Below are positions 39,156 to 47,932 of a stretch of 64,000 bases of DNA, piece by piece. The DNA is from Halomonas sp. ALS9 (GTDB taxonomy: Bacteria > Pseudomonadota > Gammaproteobacteria > Pseudomonadales > Halomonadaceae). The DNA lies in NCBI RefSeq assembly GCF_001651035.1, contig NZ_LXRG01000201.1:186001-250000 (forward strand), read 5' to 3'. Positions within the stretch are counted from its first letter, which is position 1; the number at the start of each line of letters is the position of its first letter. The position numbers and the translations under genes are program-made. The notes below the pieces were generated by a model that was given only the letters and a program-made list of their open reading frames with translations, was not told where the DNA came from and did no database searches.

Positions 39156-40351
39156 GCGCTGGCATCATCCCCTTGGCGGTCAAACAGCGCCTGGACAAAA
39201 TCATTGGCCTCGAAGGGGCGCAGATCGTCGATACCCTCCCCTACGCCAATAAAGCGAATCGGTGTTTCCAGCTGTTTGGCCAGCGCGAAAATAATCCCGC
39301 CTTTGGCAGTGCCGTCCAGCTTGGTCAGCGTGATCCCGCTGACCGGTACGGCGTCATTAAAGGTGCTGGCCTGGGAGATAGCGTTTTGGCCGGTGCCCGC
39401 ATCCAGCACCAGCATCACTTCGTGAGGCGCCGTATCGTCGAGCTTCTGCATCACTCGATGGACTTTTTTCAGCTCTTCCATCAGGTGGCTTTTGTTATGC
39501 AGCCGCCCGGCGGTATCGGCGATCAGCACATCAATACCCCGGGCGGTGGCGGCCGCTACCGCATCGTAAATCACCGAGGCGCTATCGGCGCCGGTGTGCT
39601 GGGCGATCACCGGCACCTTGTTGCGCTCGCCCCATACTTTGAGCTGTTCGACAGCCGCGGCACGGAAGGTGTCACCGGCCGCTAACATGACGCTTTTGCC
39701 TTCGCGCTGAAAACGCTGGGTGAGCTTGCCGATGGTGGTGGTTTTACCCACCCCGTTAACGCCCACGACTAAAATAACAAAGGGCCCTGTGCCTGCCTTC
39801 TCAAGCACAAGCGGCTTGGCCACCGGCGCCAGCATGGTAGATAACTCCTCTTGCAGGCCACGGTAGAGTGCCTCAGGGTTGTTCAACTCCTTGCGCGAGA
39901 CGCGCGCCTCCAGGCGGCCAATAATCTCGCTAGTGGCGTCAATCCCCACATCGGCCATCAATAGCTGCGTTTCCAGATCTTCCAGCAACTCGTCATCGAT
40001 CTGTTTTTTACCTAGAAACAGATCGGCAATACCGTCGGTTAAATTGGCGCGGGTTTTTCCCAAGCCTGACTTGATACGCGCAAACCAACCTTTTTGGTCG
40101 CTTTTGGCCACCGGTTTGTCTTGCAACGCAGGCGCGGGTGTTGGCTCTGGCTCTGGCTCTGGCTCTGGCAAAGTTTCCGGTGCCTTTAAGCTCTCTTCAA
40201 CCGCTTTATCGGAAGCGTCGGGCGTTGCACTATCCGGCTCAACGGTTTGCTCTTGAGGCTGCTCGTCTAACGGCTCTTCCTGCGCCTGCTGCGGGTCTTG
40301 AGTCGCCTGCTGCTGATCTTGCTTATTCTTACGCTTAAAAAAACCAAACAT
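39152..40351 (-). CDS. ftsY: Signal recognition particle receptor FtsY
   Basis: GTPase receptor that docks SRP-ribosome complexes at the membrane. The 399-aa protein has a charged, low-complexity A domain (residues 1-95, Gln/Glu/Pro-rich with an EPEPEPEP run) and then the NG domain: LVVGVNGVGKTTTIGKLTQR (G1), GDTFRAAAVEQL (G2), ADTAGRLHNKSHLMEEL (G3), TLTKLDGTAKGG (G4) and IGVGEGIDDLRPF. First gene of ftsY-ftsE-ftsX, divergent from rsmD. Confidence 0.97.
   Translation of the reverse strand: MFGFFKRKNKQDQQQATQDPQQAQEEPLDEQPQEQTVEPDSATPDASDKAVEESLKAPETLPEPEPEPEPTPAPALQDKPVAKSDQKGWFARIKSGLGKTRANLTDGIADLFLGKKQIDDELLEDLETQLLMADVGIDATSEIIGRLEARVSRKELNNPEALYRGLQEELSTMLAPVAKPLVLEKAGTGPFVILVVGVNGVGKTTTIGKLTQRFQREGKSVMLAAGDTFRAAAVEQLKVWGERNKVPVIAQHTGADSASVIYDAVAAATARGIDVLIADTAGRLHNKSHLMEELKKVHRVMQKLDDTAPHEVMLVLDAGTGQNAISQASTFNDAVPVSGITLTKLDGTAKGGIIFALAKQLETPIRFIGVGEGIDDLRPFEANDFVQALFDRQGDDASA
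40143..40166. repeat. Four perfect 6-bp repeats inside ftsY
   Basis: GGCTCT occurs four times in a row on the plus strand; on the coding strand it encodes the Glu-Pro run in the linker-like A domain of FtsY. Loss or gain of units keeps frame and should be tolerated. Confidence 0.8.
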
Positions 40352-40441
40352 GAGTGTTACCCGACATAAATAGTGAACATTAAGGTTATGCTAACACCGT
40401 AACCCAAGACTTTGGATAAACCGCCCGCTACAATCCGCCTT

Positions 40442-41086
40442 ATGACACGACAACGCCCCCCTCGATCCTCTACGTCTCGCCGCACGCCTGCTCAGCGGGC
40501 GGGCAAATCATCTGGTAAGCCCCTCGGTAAGCCAGTTGGGAAGCTTCGCATTATCGGCGGCGAATTCCGCCGCCGCCAGTTGCCGGTGCTGGATAGCCCC
40601 GGCCTACGACCAACCCCCGACCGCGTGCGCGAAACGCTGTTCAACTGGCTGGGACAGCAACTTTACGGCCAGCAGGTGCTCGATCTATTCGCGGGTAGCG
40701 GCGCGCTGGGTATTGAAGCCTTTTCCCGCGGCGCGGCGTGGGTCGATTTTATCGAGCGCGACCCGCGGGTAGCGGCGCAGCTGTCGACCAATCTGGCAAC
40801 GCTCAATATTACCGCAAGCGCGGTGCATGTTAACGATGTTCAGAGCTACCTGACGCGCCCTGCCAAGCCCTATGCGCTGGTCTTTCTCGACCCGCCTTTC
40901 CATCAGCAGCTAGCCGCGCCCTGCTGTGCGGCGCTAGAAATCGGCGGCTGGTTATCGGAGGAGGCGATGATTTATCTGGAAACCGAGACATCGCTGGCCC
41001 CCAACGTGCCCGCCAACTGGCTATTGCACCGCGAAACCAAGGCTGGCGAAAGCACCGCGCGACTCTATCTACGCCAAGTGCCGTAA
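40442..41086 (+). CDS. rsmD: 16S rRNA (guanine-966-N2)-methyltransferase
   Basis: Methylates G966 of 16S rRNA. The 214-aa product has a basic disordered N-terminus (about 35 residues of Arg/Lys/Ser/Pro), then KLRIIGGEFRRRQLPV and RPTPDRVRETLFNWL, the SAM loop VLDLFAGSGALGIEAFSRGA and the catalytic LVFLDPPFH (DPPF). I use the ATG at 40442; an open frame from 40412 adds ten unlikely residues. Divergent from ftsY, as in E. coli. Confidence 0.95.
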   Translation: MTRQRPPRSSTSRRTPAQRAGKSSGKPLGKPVGKLRIIGGEFRRRQLPVLDSPGLRPTPDRVRETLFNWLGQQLYGQQVLDLFAGSGALGIEAFSRGAAWVDFIERDPRVAAQLSTNLATLNITASAVHVNDVQSYLTRPAKPYALVFLDPPFHQQLAAPCCAALEIGGWLSEEAMIYLETETSLAPNVPANWLLHRETKAGESTARLYLRQVP

Positions 41087-41221
41087 ACAGCGCTTGCCGC
41101 CACGCGGCGGTGGCGTTACGCTCGCCTCATTCGTCCCTACTGACAAGCTGTGCGCTTGTTCTTTTGGGTGACTTTTTATGACCTAATTTTGGGTTTTCGT
41201 TTTTACGCTAGGGAGAGATAC

Positions 41222-41416
41222 ATGAGTCTGGAGCTATTTAATCAGCTTGAACAGAAAGTCACCGATACCGTTGACGCACTGGAGATGATGAAGCTGGAAA
41301 ATGAAGAGCTAAGCGGCGAAAACGCCAAACTGAAAGAGGAGCGTGAAGAGTGGGAGCGTCGCCTCAACAGTCTACTCAGCAAATTTGACAGTCTCGACAC
41401 TTCCAGCACGTCCTAA
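41222..41416 (+). CDS. zapB: Cell division protein ZapB
   Basis: Small coiled-coil protein that stabilises the Z ring. The 64-aa product starts MSLELFNQLEQKVTDTVDAL and continues as one helix with regular hydrophobic spacing; it is a little shorter than the E. coli protein (about 80 aa). The ATG at 41222 follows a good GGGAGAG site; an upstream extension to 41150 is hydrophobic and not family-like, and is probably promoter/leader. Confidence 0.82.
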   Translation: MSLELFNQLEQKVTDTVDALEMMKLENEELSGENAKLKEEREEWERRLNSLLSKFDSLDTSSTS

Positions 41417-41440
41417 CCAATGGCTTGAGGCGCTGCTACC

Positions 41441-41905
41441 CTAAAGTAATTGGGACATCAGCAGCGCGTCCTCACGCCCGACGGCGCCTTGCGGCGTTGC
41501 CGATAAAGAACCTTGAGGTGGATAGTACCCTTTGCGCCGCCCATCTTCGCTAAACCCACAGCGCTGATAAAGCCGGATAGCGCTAAGGTTACCCACGCGC
41601 ACCTCTAGCAGCAGCCGCTCACTCAACCAGCCGCGTGCGGTGGCCAGTACAGCGTCCATCAGTGCACGACCGGCTCCGCTCCGGCGCTGCTCGGGATGCA
41701 CGCCGATCGCTTGCAGCTCCGCTTCAAACGGTAGTCGCGCTACGATGGCGTACCCTAACAGCAGTTCATCCTGCCACCAGCCCAACACACAGCTGTCCTG
41801 GCTGCCCAATGCGGCGAGCATTTGCGCGTCGGAAGTCCCGCTCTGCGCGTGACGTTCAAGCGCAATTAGCAGGGCCAGGTGCTCAACGTTGAGTTCAGTG
41901 ATCAT
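41441..41905 (-). CDS. rimI: Ribosomal protein S18 alanine N-acetyltransferase
   Basis: GNAT-fold acetyltransferase. The 154-aa product has the acetyl-CoA loop IGVHPEQRRSGAGRALMDAV (Q/RxxGxG/A pattern) and VRVGNLSAIRLYQRCGFSEDGRRKGYY, the hallmark RimI C-terminal part with the conserved Tyr. The ATG at 41905 overlaps the upstream holD-like gene by 11 bp. The holD-rimI pairing is the same as in E. coli and supports both calls. Confidence 0.9.
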   Translation of the reverse strand: MITELNVEHLALLIALERHAQSGTSDAQMLAALGSQDSCVLGWWQDELLLGYAIVARLPFEAELQAIGVHPEQRRSGAGRALMDAVLATARGWLSERLLLEVRVGNLSAIRLYQRCGFSEDGRRKGYYPPQGSLSATPQGAVGREDALLMSQLL

Positions 41906-42770
41906 CCGTTGCCTGCTTAGCATCAGCCGCCCATAGCTGGCCTAGTGCTTGAAGCGCGGGCCAAAGATCGCGCTTGCTTTGGCTACCGTCGAGCAGCGAC
42001 GCAAGCGTGGGCCCCTGCCATAGGGGCAGCGAGAGCGTTTGGCTCTGACCATCCGCCACGTTCAGTATGCGATCCAGCGGCGCTTGCTCAGCCCTTGATT
42101 CGGTATCGGGCTCGGCTTCCAGCTCACCCCACCAGAGCAGTCTCTCCAACTGCCACCCCTGGCGACTCACACCGCCAGCGATGAAAGCCGCCAGACCTTC
42201 GCGGGCTTCATCCAATGGATCTTCAACTACAAAGGCATTGGCCATTTGTGGCCAGGTGAAGCGCGTCGCTTCAGGCATTGTGCCCCGCTGAATGCCCACT
42301 GCCTGTAACAGATTAGCCAGCAGCTGCTGTTCAAGCACACTCATTTCACCCGCCTGCAGCACCAGCCAGCGGCCCTCAAGACACACACAGGAGAGTTCAA
42401 ACTTAAGGGGTTTGGCTGGCGTGGCAGGCGCCACTTCGACGCTAGGCGTCGCCGCTTCTGGGCTGGCAATCGCCGGTTTCTTTTGTGCTGGCTTGTCTTG
42501 ACCCAGCAGTGCTCGCACCGCAGTGGGAGAAGTAATGGCTTCGCTTGGGGTCTGGGGTTCGGGCGCTTGCGGTTTGGACGTTTGACGTCTGGGCGCGGGG
42601 GCGTCGTCTAGCAACGCCTGCAGCCGCTCCCGCGGCGGCGTCGGGGCAGGCGTCGCGTCCTCCCACTCACAGGACTCAGTAGGTAGTGCGTTAGGTAACT
42701 GGTATTTAGCGGCCCAGGCGGTAATACCCATGGCGTCTAAATAGTGACGCCGAGTGACTTCCTGGTTCAC
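41895..42770 (-). CDS. HolD-like protein (candidate DNA polymerase III psi subunit)
   Basis: The 291-aa product starts with a GTG (42770) that shares bases with the bolA stop. Its first 25 residues (RRHYLDAMGITAWAAKYQLP) resemble the N-terminus of E. coli HolD (RRDWQLQQLGITQW), the segment that binds the clamp loader. A Pro/Ala-rich disordered stretch follows (residues 40-130), then a folded domain to the C-terminus (LKFELSCVCLEGRWLVLQAG to the end). It is much longer than E. coli psi (137 aa). Position immediately before rimI matches holD-rimI. The psi role is inferred from that position and the short N-terminal match. Confidence 0.6.
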   Translation of the reverse strand: MNQEVTRRHYLDAMGITAWAAKYQLPNALPTESCEWEDATPAPTPPRERLQALLDDAPAPRRQTSKPQAPEPQTPSEAITSPTAVRALLGQDKPAQKKPAIASPEAATPSVEVAPATPAKPLKFELSCVCLEGRWLVLQAGEMSVLEQQLLANLLQAVGIQRGTMPEATRFTWPQMANAFVVEDPLDEAREGLAAFIAGGVSRQGWQLERLLWWGELEAEPDTESRAEQAPLDRILNVADGQSQTLSLPLWQGPTLASLLDGSQSKRDLWPALQALGQLWAADAKQATDDH

Positions 42771-43075
42771 TGACCGCCGCCGCGACAGTTGGGAGAATTC
42801 GGCCGTTCCCCGCCCCGCGCCTGCCACTCATTAGGCGTATAAAGATGCAGTGCCAACGCATGCACCGGGCCCGAGAGCTCGTCGGCCAACAGCGCATAGA
42901 TTTGTTGATGACGCTTAACCGGCATCATACCGTCGAAGGCTTCGCTCACCAGGGTCACCTTGAAATGGGTTTCCGAGTTCGCGGGCACATTGTGCATATG
43001 GCTTTCATTTTCAACCTGCAGCACGTCGGGCGCGAGCGCCGCTAACTTCTGCTCAATCTGTGTCTGCAGCGTCAT
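42767..43075 (-). CDS. bolA: BolA family protein
   Basis: Small 102-aa protein that works with monothiol glutaredoxins in iron-sulfur handling and affects cell shape in stationary phase. VENESHMHNVPANSETHFKV and PVHALALHLYTPNEWQA match BolA proper, including the conserved His cluster; the C-terminal SPNCRGGG resembles the E. coli BolA tail. It overlaps the holD-like gene by 4 bp. Confidence 0.92.
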   Translation of the reverse strand: MTLQTQIEQKLAALAPDVLQVENESHMHNVPANSETHFKVTLVSEAFDGMMPVKRHQQIYALLADELSGPVHALALHLYTPNEWQARGGERPNSPNCRGGGQ

Positions 43076-43117
43076 GGAGTTCTCCTTAAGGATCAGAAAC
43101 CACTTTATTGTACGCGC

Positions 43118-44521
43118 TTACTGCTTCGCAGACGATGCCCTACGGGCGTGTAACGCGCGTCTTGCCAGCGGCATGCGTGCCAAACTGGCCAACAATGCCA
43201 GCAGCGTGGTCGCGGCGCCCAGCCAAAGCGTCACTTGCACCGGCCAACCCAGGGCCAACGCAGCCCCTACCAGAGCCACGCCAAACGACTGCCCCACCGT
43301 GCGTGTGGTACTCATTACCCCAGAAACATTCGAGCTGCGCTCCGCTGGCAGGCTGCCCATCATTTCGCGATTATTGGGTGGCTGGAACAGCCCGAAACCA
43401 ATGCCGCATAGTGCGGTACGCCATAGGCTGCCTACGACCCCGGTCGACTCATCGACAAGCGCCAGCGCAATCAAACCTATGATGAGCAGACCAAGACCGG
43501 TACTTGAAAACACGCTGGGGTTGATACGATCAGCTAAGCGTCCCGCGACTGGCCCCACTAGCATAATCGCCAGTGGCCAGGGAGTGAACAGCCAGGCGGT
43601 TTCCAGTGGCGAAAAGCCCATCTGCTCCTGGTAGAAAAACGACAGTGCTACAAAAGTAAGCCCCTGGCCGATAAAGGCAAGCCCCGAGGCAGAGACGGCC
43701 AAGGTAAAGCGTTTCTCAGCAAACACACTCAGCGGCAACAGCGGGTAAGGTGCACGCCGTTGGCGATGAACAAATCCGCTAAAGGCAAGCACGGCCAACA
43801 GCGCCCAGCCTCCGCTTTGCCAAAGCGGGGCGGCGTGGCTCACGGCGTCCATGGCGATAAAGAAACTGGCCAGCATTACGATGGAGAGCAGCGCACCCGC
43901 CACATCAAAGCTGCCTTTGCGTGGCTCTTCCCTGGGCAAGGCCCGTTTGGCCAACCACAGCGAGCAGAGACCCAGCGGCGCATTTAACGCAAATAGCCAG
44001 GGCCAGTCTGCAAACGACAGGATCACACCGCTTAGCGTGGGCCCTGCTGCATAGCCTCCGGCCACCACCAATGCACTCAAGCCAAGGGCACTGCCCAAAA
44101 GCCGTGAGGGAAAAATGGCCCGATAAAGCGAGGGACCGATCGACAGCGTGGCCGCAGCGCCTAGCCCCTGGAAGGCTCGAAACACCAGCAGCGTTTCCAG
44201 ATTGCGCGACAGCGCGGCCCCTAGCGCGGCAACAACAAACGTTGCGAGCCCAAATAAGTAGAGTCTGCGACGCGTAATCAACTCGCTAATACCCGCAAAC
44301 ACGAGCAAGAAAGCCGCGCAAACAACCTGGAAGAGGTTGGTAATCCATACGGCTCGGGATGCCGACACATCCAAATCGGCAGCAATGGTAGGCAGCGCCA
44401 GATTGATCATGGTGGTGTCGACCACCGCCATCAAGGTACCGGTTACCAACGCCAGTACAGCAAGGGCGCGTTCAGGACCGGGTAAACCATCATCTCCCGG
44501 GCGGGTTTCAAATAGTCGCAT
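43118..44521 (-). CDS. MFS drug/solute exporter, DHA2 (14-helix) type
   Basis: Proton-coupled exporter of the EmrB/QacA branch. The 467-aa protein has about 14 hydrophobic segments. Helix 1 carries VVDTTMINLALPTIAADLDV, the DHA2 motif with a membrane-embedded Asp, and GGYAAGPTLSGVIL is antiporter motif C in helix 5. Substrates cannot be told. It follows no local regulator; a hairpin lies just upstream of it, ending the next gene, so it probably has its own promoter in the short space at 44522-44555 or beyond. Confidence 0.9.
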   Translation of the reverse strand: MRLFETRPGDDGLPGPERALAVLALVTGTLMAVVDTTMINLALPTIAADLDVSASRAVWITNLFQVVCAAFLLVFAGISELITRRRLYLFGLATFVVAALGAALSRNLETLLVFRAFQGLGAAATLSIGPSLYRAIFPSRLLGSALGLSALVVAGGYAAGPTLSGVILSFADWPWLFALNAPLGLCSLWLAKRALPREEPRKGSFDVAGALLSIVMLASFFIAMDAVSHAAPLWQSGGWALLAVLAFSGFVHRQRRAPYPLLPLSVFAEKRFTLAVSASGLAFIGQGLTFVALSFFYQEQMGFSPLETAWLFTPWPLAIMLVGPVAGRLADRINPSVFSSTGLGLLIIGLIALALVDESTGVVGSLWRTALCGIGFGLFQPPNNREMMGSLPAERSSNVSGVMSTTRTVGQSFGVALVGAALALGWPVQVTLWLGAATTLLALLASLARMPLARRALHARRASSAKQ

Positions 44522-44555
44522 GAGTGGCGTTCCTAAGCGAAACAGCTAAAAGCAG

Positions 44556-44578
44556 AAAACCGGCCTAAGCCGGTTTTT
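44556..44578. terminator. Intrinsic terminator
   Basis: AAAACCGGC-CTAA-GCCGGTTTTT forms a 9-bp stem with A/T ends. It lies 79 bp after the acidic unknown gene and 35 bp before the MFS start, so on the minus strand it ends the upstream transcript. Confidence 0.75.
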
Positions 44579-44656
44579 CGATACACTTGCGCTAGGTGTT
44601 ACTTGGATAGTCAGCTAGCAAGCGCCAGGCAGAACCCAATATTAGCACGCTAATCG

Positions 44657-45043
44657 CTAGTCCTGCTCACTGTCGAGCAACAGCGCGTCATCCACTTCTG
44701 AGATTTCCAGCGGCGTTTCGTCGTCCAAGTCAATCGCGAGGTAGCTGTGCTCAACGCGCACAAACTCTTGAAACAGAGCCCAGTCAAGTTTGCCCGGCCA
44801 CTGCCGTTCGTCCTCTTCCCAAGCGCGCAGCTCAGTTTCGAGAATTTCCACGTAGCGGTCGCGTACAAAGGTTTCCAGTGCTTCCGGGGTATCCATCTCG
44901 GGAATTAGGTAAATGGTACTTTCGCGCTCGACGTCGTCCAGGGTCAGGTCATCGTCTCCCATGGTGGGTTCGAGCGCGTTGATCCAGTCCACAAAGGGCT
45001 GGGTCGGCCTGACGCTCAGTGCGGAGCGGTTAAGCAGTTTCAT
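44657..45043 (-). CDS. Acidic hypothetical protein downstream of lysS
   Basis: Not a family I can name. The 128-aa product starts MKLLNRSALSVRPTQPFVDW and is very acidic (LTLDDVERESTIYLIPEMDT, ETPLEISEVDDALLLDSEQD), with no signal peptide or membrane segment. The ATG at 45043 follows GGAG at a good distance. Codon use matches neighbours. I have the impression that similar proteins starting MKLLNRSALSV occur in other gammaproteobacteria, but I cannot check it. It lies 84 bp after lysS and may be cotranscribed. Confidence 0.85.
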   Translation of the reverse strand: MKLLNRSALSVRPTQPFVDWINALEPTMGDDDLTLDDVERESTIYLIPEMDTPEALETFVRDRYVEILETELRAWEEDERQWPGKLDWALFQEFVRVEHSYLAIDLDDETPLEISEVDDALLLDSEQD

Positions 45044-45127
45044 GGGATTCTCCTCGCCGTCGAAACGTTGATCATTATGGGCGCTATAACGCGCCCTTAC
45101 CAACTTTTCATCCGTTATCTTAGCGTG

Positions 45128-46639
45128 TTAGTCCACTTCAGGGCGCATCGCCGGGAACAGCAGTACATCCCGAATCGAGGCGCTATCGGTGAACAGCATC
45201 ACTAGCCGGTCAATACCGATGCCTTCACCGGCGGTGGGCGGCATGCCGTACTCCAAGGCACGCACGTAATCCGCGTCGTAATACATCGCCTCCAGGTCGC
45301 CAGCATCTTTTTCCGCTGACTGAGCGCGGAAGCGCTCCGCCTGGTCTTCGGCGTCATTGAGCTCCGAGAAACCGTTGGCGATTTCGCGACCACCAACAAA
45401 GAACTCAAAGCGGTCAGTGACGAAGGGGTTGGCATCGTTACGCCGTGCCAACGGGCTAACTTCTGCCGGGTATTCGGTGATAAAGGTCGGTTGATCGAGC
45501 TTATGCTCGGCCACTTCTTCAAAGATCTCCGTTTGCACCTTGCCCAGGCCCCAGCTCTCTTTGACCTTGATGCCGAGCTTTTCAGCAGTGGCCCGCGCCG
45601 CTTCCAGCGAATCCAGATCACTGTCGGCAATGCCGTCACCGTGGTCGAGAATCGCCTGTCGCAAGGTTAAGCGGGCGAACGGCTTGCCGAAATCGTAGCT
45701 GGCACCCTGGTACTCAATAATGGTGCTACCCAGCACCTCTTCGGCCGCCGTGCGCAGCATGGCTTCGGTCATATCGAGCAGATCACGGTAATCCGCGTAG
45801 GCCCAGTAGAACTCCACCATGGTGAACTCTGGATTGTGGCGCGTGGATAAGCCTTCATTGCGGAAGTTGCGGTTAATCTCGAAGACTTTTTCGAAGCCGC
45901 CCACCACCAAGCGCTTGAGGTAAAGCTCCGGCGCGATACGCAGATACATATCGATATCCAGCGCATTGTGGTGAGTAATGAAGGGGCGCGCCGCCGCACC
46001 GCCAGGAATCGGCTGCAGCATGGGCGTTTCCACTTCCATAAAGCCGCGCGCTTCAAAGAAACGACGCATGGAGCTGATCACCGCGGCACGGGTTTCAAAC
46101 ACCTTGCGCGACTGCGGGTTCATGATCAGATCCACATAGCGCTGGCGATAGCGGGCTTCCATATCGGTGAGGCCGTGAAACTTATCCGGCAGCGGGCGCA
46201 GGCTCTTGGTGAGCAACTGCGCCTCTTTCATCATCACGTACAGATCGCCCTTGCCGGATTTATGCACCGGCCCGTGGGCGGCGACGATGTCGCCAATATC
46301 CCAACTTTTAACGTCTTCAAGCACGTCGGCGGGCAGGCCTTTTTTATCCACGTAAAGCTGAATTTGCCCAGCCACATCCTGAATGACGATGAAGGGGCCA
46401 CGTTGACGCATCACACGGCCGGCCACCGAAGCATGGTGATCCAACGCTTCAAGCTCGGCCTTGTCTTTATCGCCGAAGGCGTTTTGCAGCTCAACGGTTA
46501 AGCTATCGCGACGAAAATCATTGGGAAACGCACTCTTTCCCTGCTCAGCGGCGCGTTCGCGGCGAGCGGTCAGCTTGGCTCGTCGCTCGGCGATCAGGTG
46601 GTTTTCGTTGTCTGCAGGAGACGCGTCTTGGTTAGCCAT
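45128..46639 (-). CDS. lysS: Lysyl-tRNA synthetase, class II
   Basis: Charges tRNA-Lys. The 503-aa product has an N-terminal OB-fold anticodon-binding domain ([20 protein letters not shown]) and the class II catalytic core: motif 1 near [18 protein letters not shown], motif 2 [20 protein letters not shown], and motif 3 [13 protein letters not shown]. It follows prfB by 34 bp, the conserved prfB-lysS order. Confidence 0.98.
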   Translation of the reverse strand: MANQDASPADNENHLIAERRAKLTARRERAAEQGKSAFPNDFRRDSLTVELQNAFGDKDKAELEALDHHASVAGRVMRQRGPFIVIQDVAGQIQLYVDKKGLPADVLEDVKSWDIGDIVAAHGPVHKSGKGDLYVMMKEAQLLTKSLRPLPDKFHGLTDMEARYRQRYVDLIMNPQSRKVFETRAAVISSMRRFFEARGFMEVETPMLQPIPGGAAARPFITHHNALDIDMYLRIAPELYLKRLVVGGFEKVFEINRNFRNEGLSTRHNPEFTMVEFYWAYADYRDLLDMTEAMLRTAAEEVLGSTIIEYQGASYDFGKPFARLTLRQAILDHGDGIADSDLDSLEAARATAEKLGIKVKESWGLGKVQTEIFEEVAEHKLDQPTFITEYPAEVSPLARRNDANPFVTDRFEFFVGGREIANGFSELNDAEDQAERFRAQSAEKDAGDLEAMYYDADYVRALEYGMPPTAGEGIGIDRLVMLFTDSASIRDVLLFPAMRPEVD

Positions 46640-46673
46640 GGGGCACCCTATTTATGTTCAAACGCTAAAAAGA

Positions 46674-47772
46674 TTACAAACCTTGCTTCAAGCTAGCGAC
46701 GATAAATTGATCAATATCCCCGTCGAGCACTTTATCGCAGTTGCTGGACTGCACGCTGGTGCGCAAATCCTTAATACGCTGGTCGTCAAGCACGTAAGAG
46801 CGGATCTGACTGCCCCAGCCGATATCGGATTTTGAGTCTTCGGCCTCCTGCTTGGCGGCATTGCGCTTTTGCATCTCGTGTTCCCACAGCCGCGCTTTCA
46901 ACTGTTTCATGGCGAAGTCGCGGTTGGCGTGCTGGCTGCGCTGCCCCTGGCAGGCGACCACAATACCGCTGGGCTCGTGGGTAATCCGTACCGCCGAATC
47001 GGTGGTGTTAACGTGCTGACCGCCCGCGCCGCTAGAGCGGTAGGTATCAACGCGCAAGTCCGAGGGATTAATTTCCACCTCGAAACTGTCATCGATTTCC
47101 GGCGACAAAAACACGGAAGCAAAAGAGGTATGCCGGCGGCCGCCCGAGTCAAACGGGCTCTTACGTACCAGGCGGTGTACGCCCGTTTCGGTGCGCAGCC
47201 AGCCGAAAGCGTAGTCACCCTGGATATGCACCGTGGCCGACTTAATGCCTGCCACTTCGCCCGCGGAGATTTCGGTGATATCGGCTTTAAAGCCGTGGCT
47301 TTCTGCCCAGCGCAGGTACATGCGCAGCAAAATATTGGCCCAATCCTGGGCTTCAGTGCCGCCGGAGCCGGACTGAATATCCAGGTAGGCGTTATTCTGA
47401 TCCATATCGCCGGAGAACATGCGCCGAAACTCAAGCTTCTCAAGCGCTGCCTGCATGCTATCCAGCTCTTTGCATACTTCTTCGACGGTGCCTTCGTCCT
47501 CTTCCATTTCGGCAAGCTCAAGTAGATCCCGGCTATCGCCCAGGCCCTGCTCAAGCTCGTCAATGGTTGCCACAATGGCTTCGAGGGAGGCGCGCTCTTT
47601 GCCTAGCTTCTGCGCATAGTCTGGATCGTTCCAGACATTGGGGTCTTCCAGTTCGCGGGTAACCTCTTCTAGCCGATCTTTCTTCTCGGCATAGTCAAAG
47701 ATACCCCCTAAGAACAGCTGTCCGCTCAGACAGGTCCTTGAGCTGGTTGTGAATCGGATTGGTTTCCAACAT
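46674..47772 (-). CDS. prfB: Peptide chain release factor 2, expressed by programmed +1 frameshift
   Basis: Terminates translation at UGA and UAA. Translation starts at ATG 47772 ([16 protein letters not shown]...), reaches an in-frame UGA at 47695-47697 after 25 codons, and must shift +1 to continue in the frame ending at 46674. Joined length 365 aa, as in E. coli. After the shift come [35 protein letters not shown] (GGQ loop) and, just before the former, RKSPFDS with the SPF anticodon-like motif. The gene is intact, not a pseudogene. It precedes lysS. Confidence 0.97.
47694..47709 (-). promoter_or_regulatory. RF2 programmed +1 frameshift signal
   Basis: On the coding strand the signal is AGGGGG-TAT-CTT-TGA-C: an internal Shine-Dalgarno-like AGGGGG, three bases of spacing, slippery CTT and the UGA stop followed by C. 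This is the same as the E. coli signal and makes RF2 production depend on RF2 level. Confidence 0.96.
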
Positions 47773-47883
47773 GGGATCGCCCTAGCTTGGTCTACTCGGA
47801 TCGAAAGAGGTGTATCGATCAGAAAAGCGCATAGTGTAACGAAAGCCGGCACACCCCGCATCCAATGGCAGCCACCCAGCAAT

Positions 47884-47908
47884 AAAAAACCCGGCGTGCG
47901 CCGGGTTT
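47884..47908 (-). terminator. Intrinsic terminator after fadL
   Basis: Read on the minus strand, AAACCCGGC and GCCGGGTTT form a 9-bp stem with a 4-nt loop followed by T6. It lies 25 bp after the fadL stop and 112 bp before the prfB start. Confidence 0.85.
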
Positions 47909-47932
47909 CATTGGGGTTTGGCTCTCTAAAGC

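Noticed and set aside
42960..43634. 224-codon plus-strand frame opposite bolA and the MFS gene
   Set aside because: Crosses two real genes on the other strand and shows low-complexity Ala/Ser/Pro composition typical of antisense frames.
46869..47525. 218-codon plus-strand frame opposite prfB
   Set aside because: Shadow of prfB; composition unlike a real protein of this genome.
47695..47697. Stop codon inside prfB suggesting a pseudogene
   Set aside because: It is the programmed UGA with the full frameshift signal; both frames give the expected RF2 sequence.
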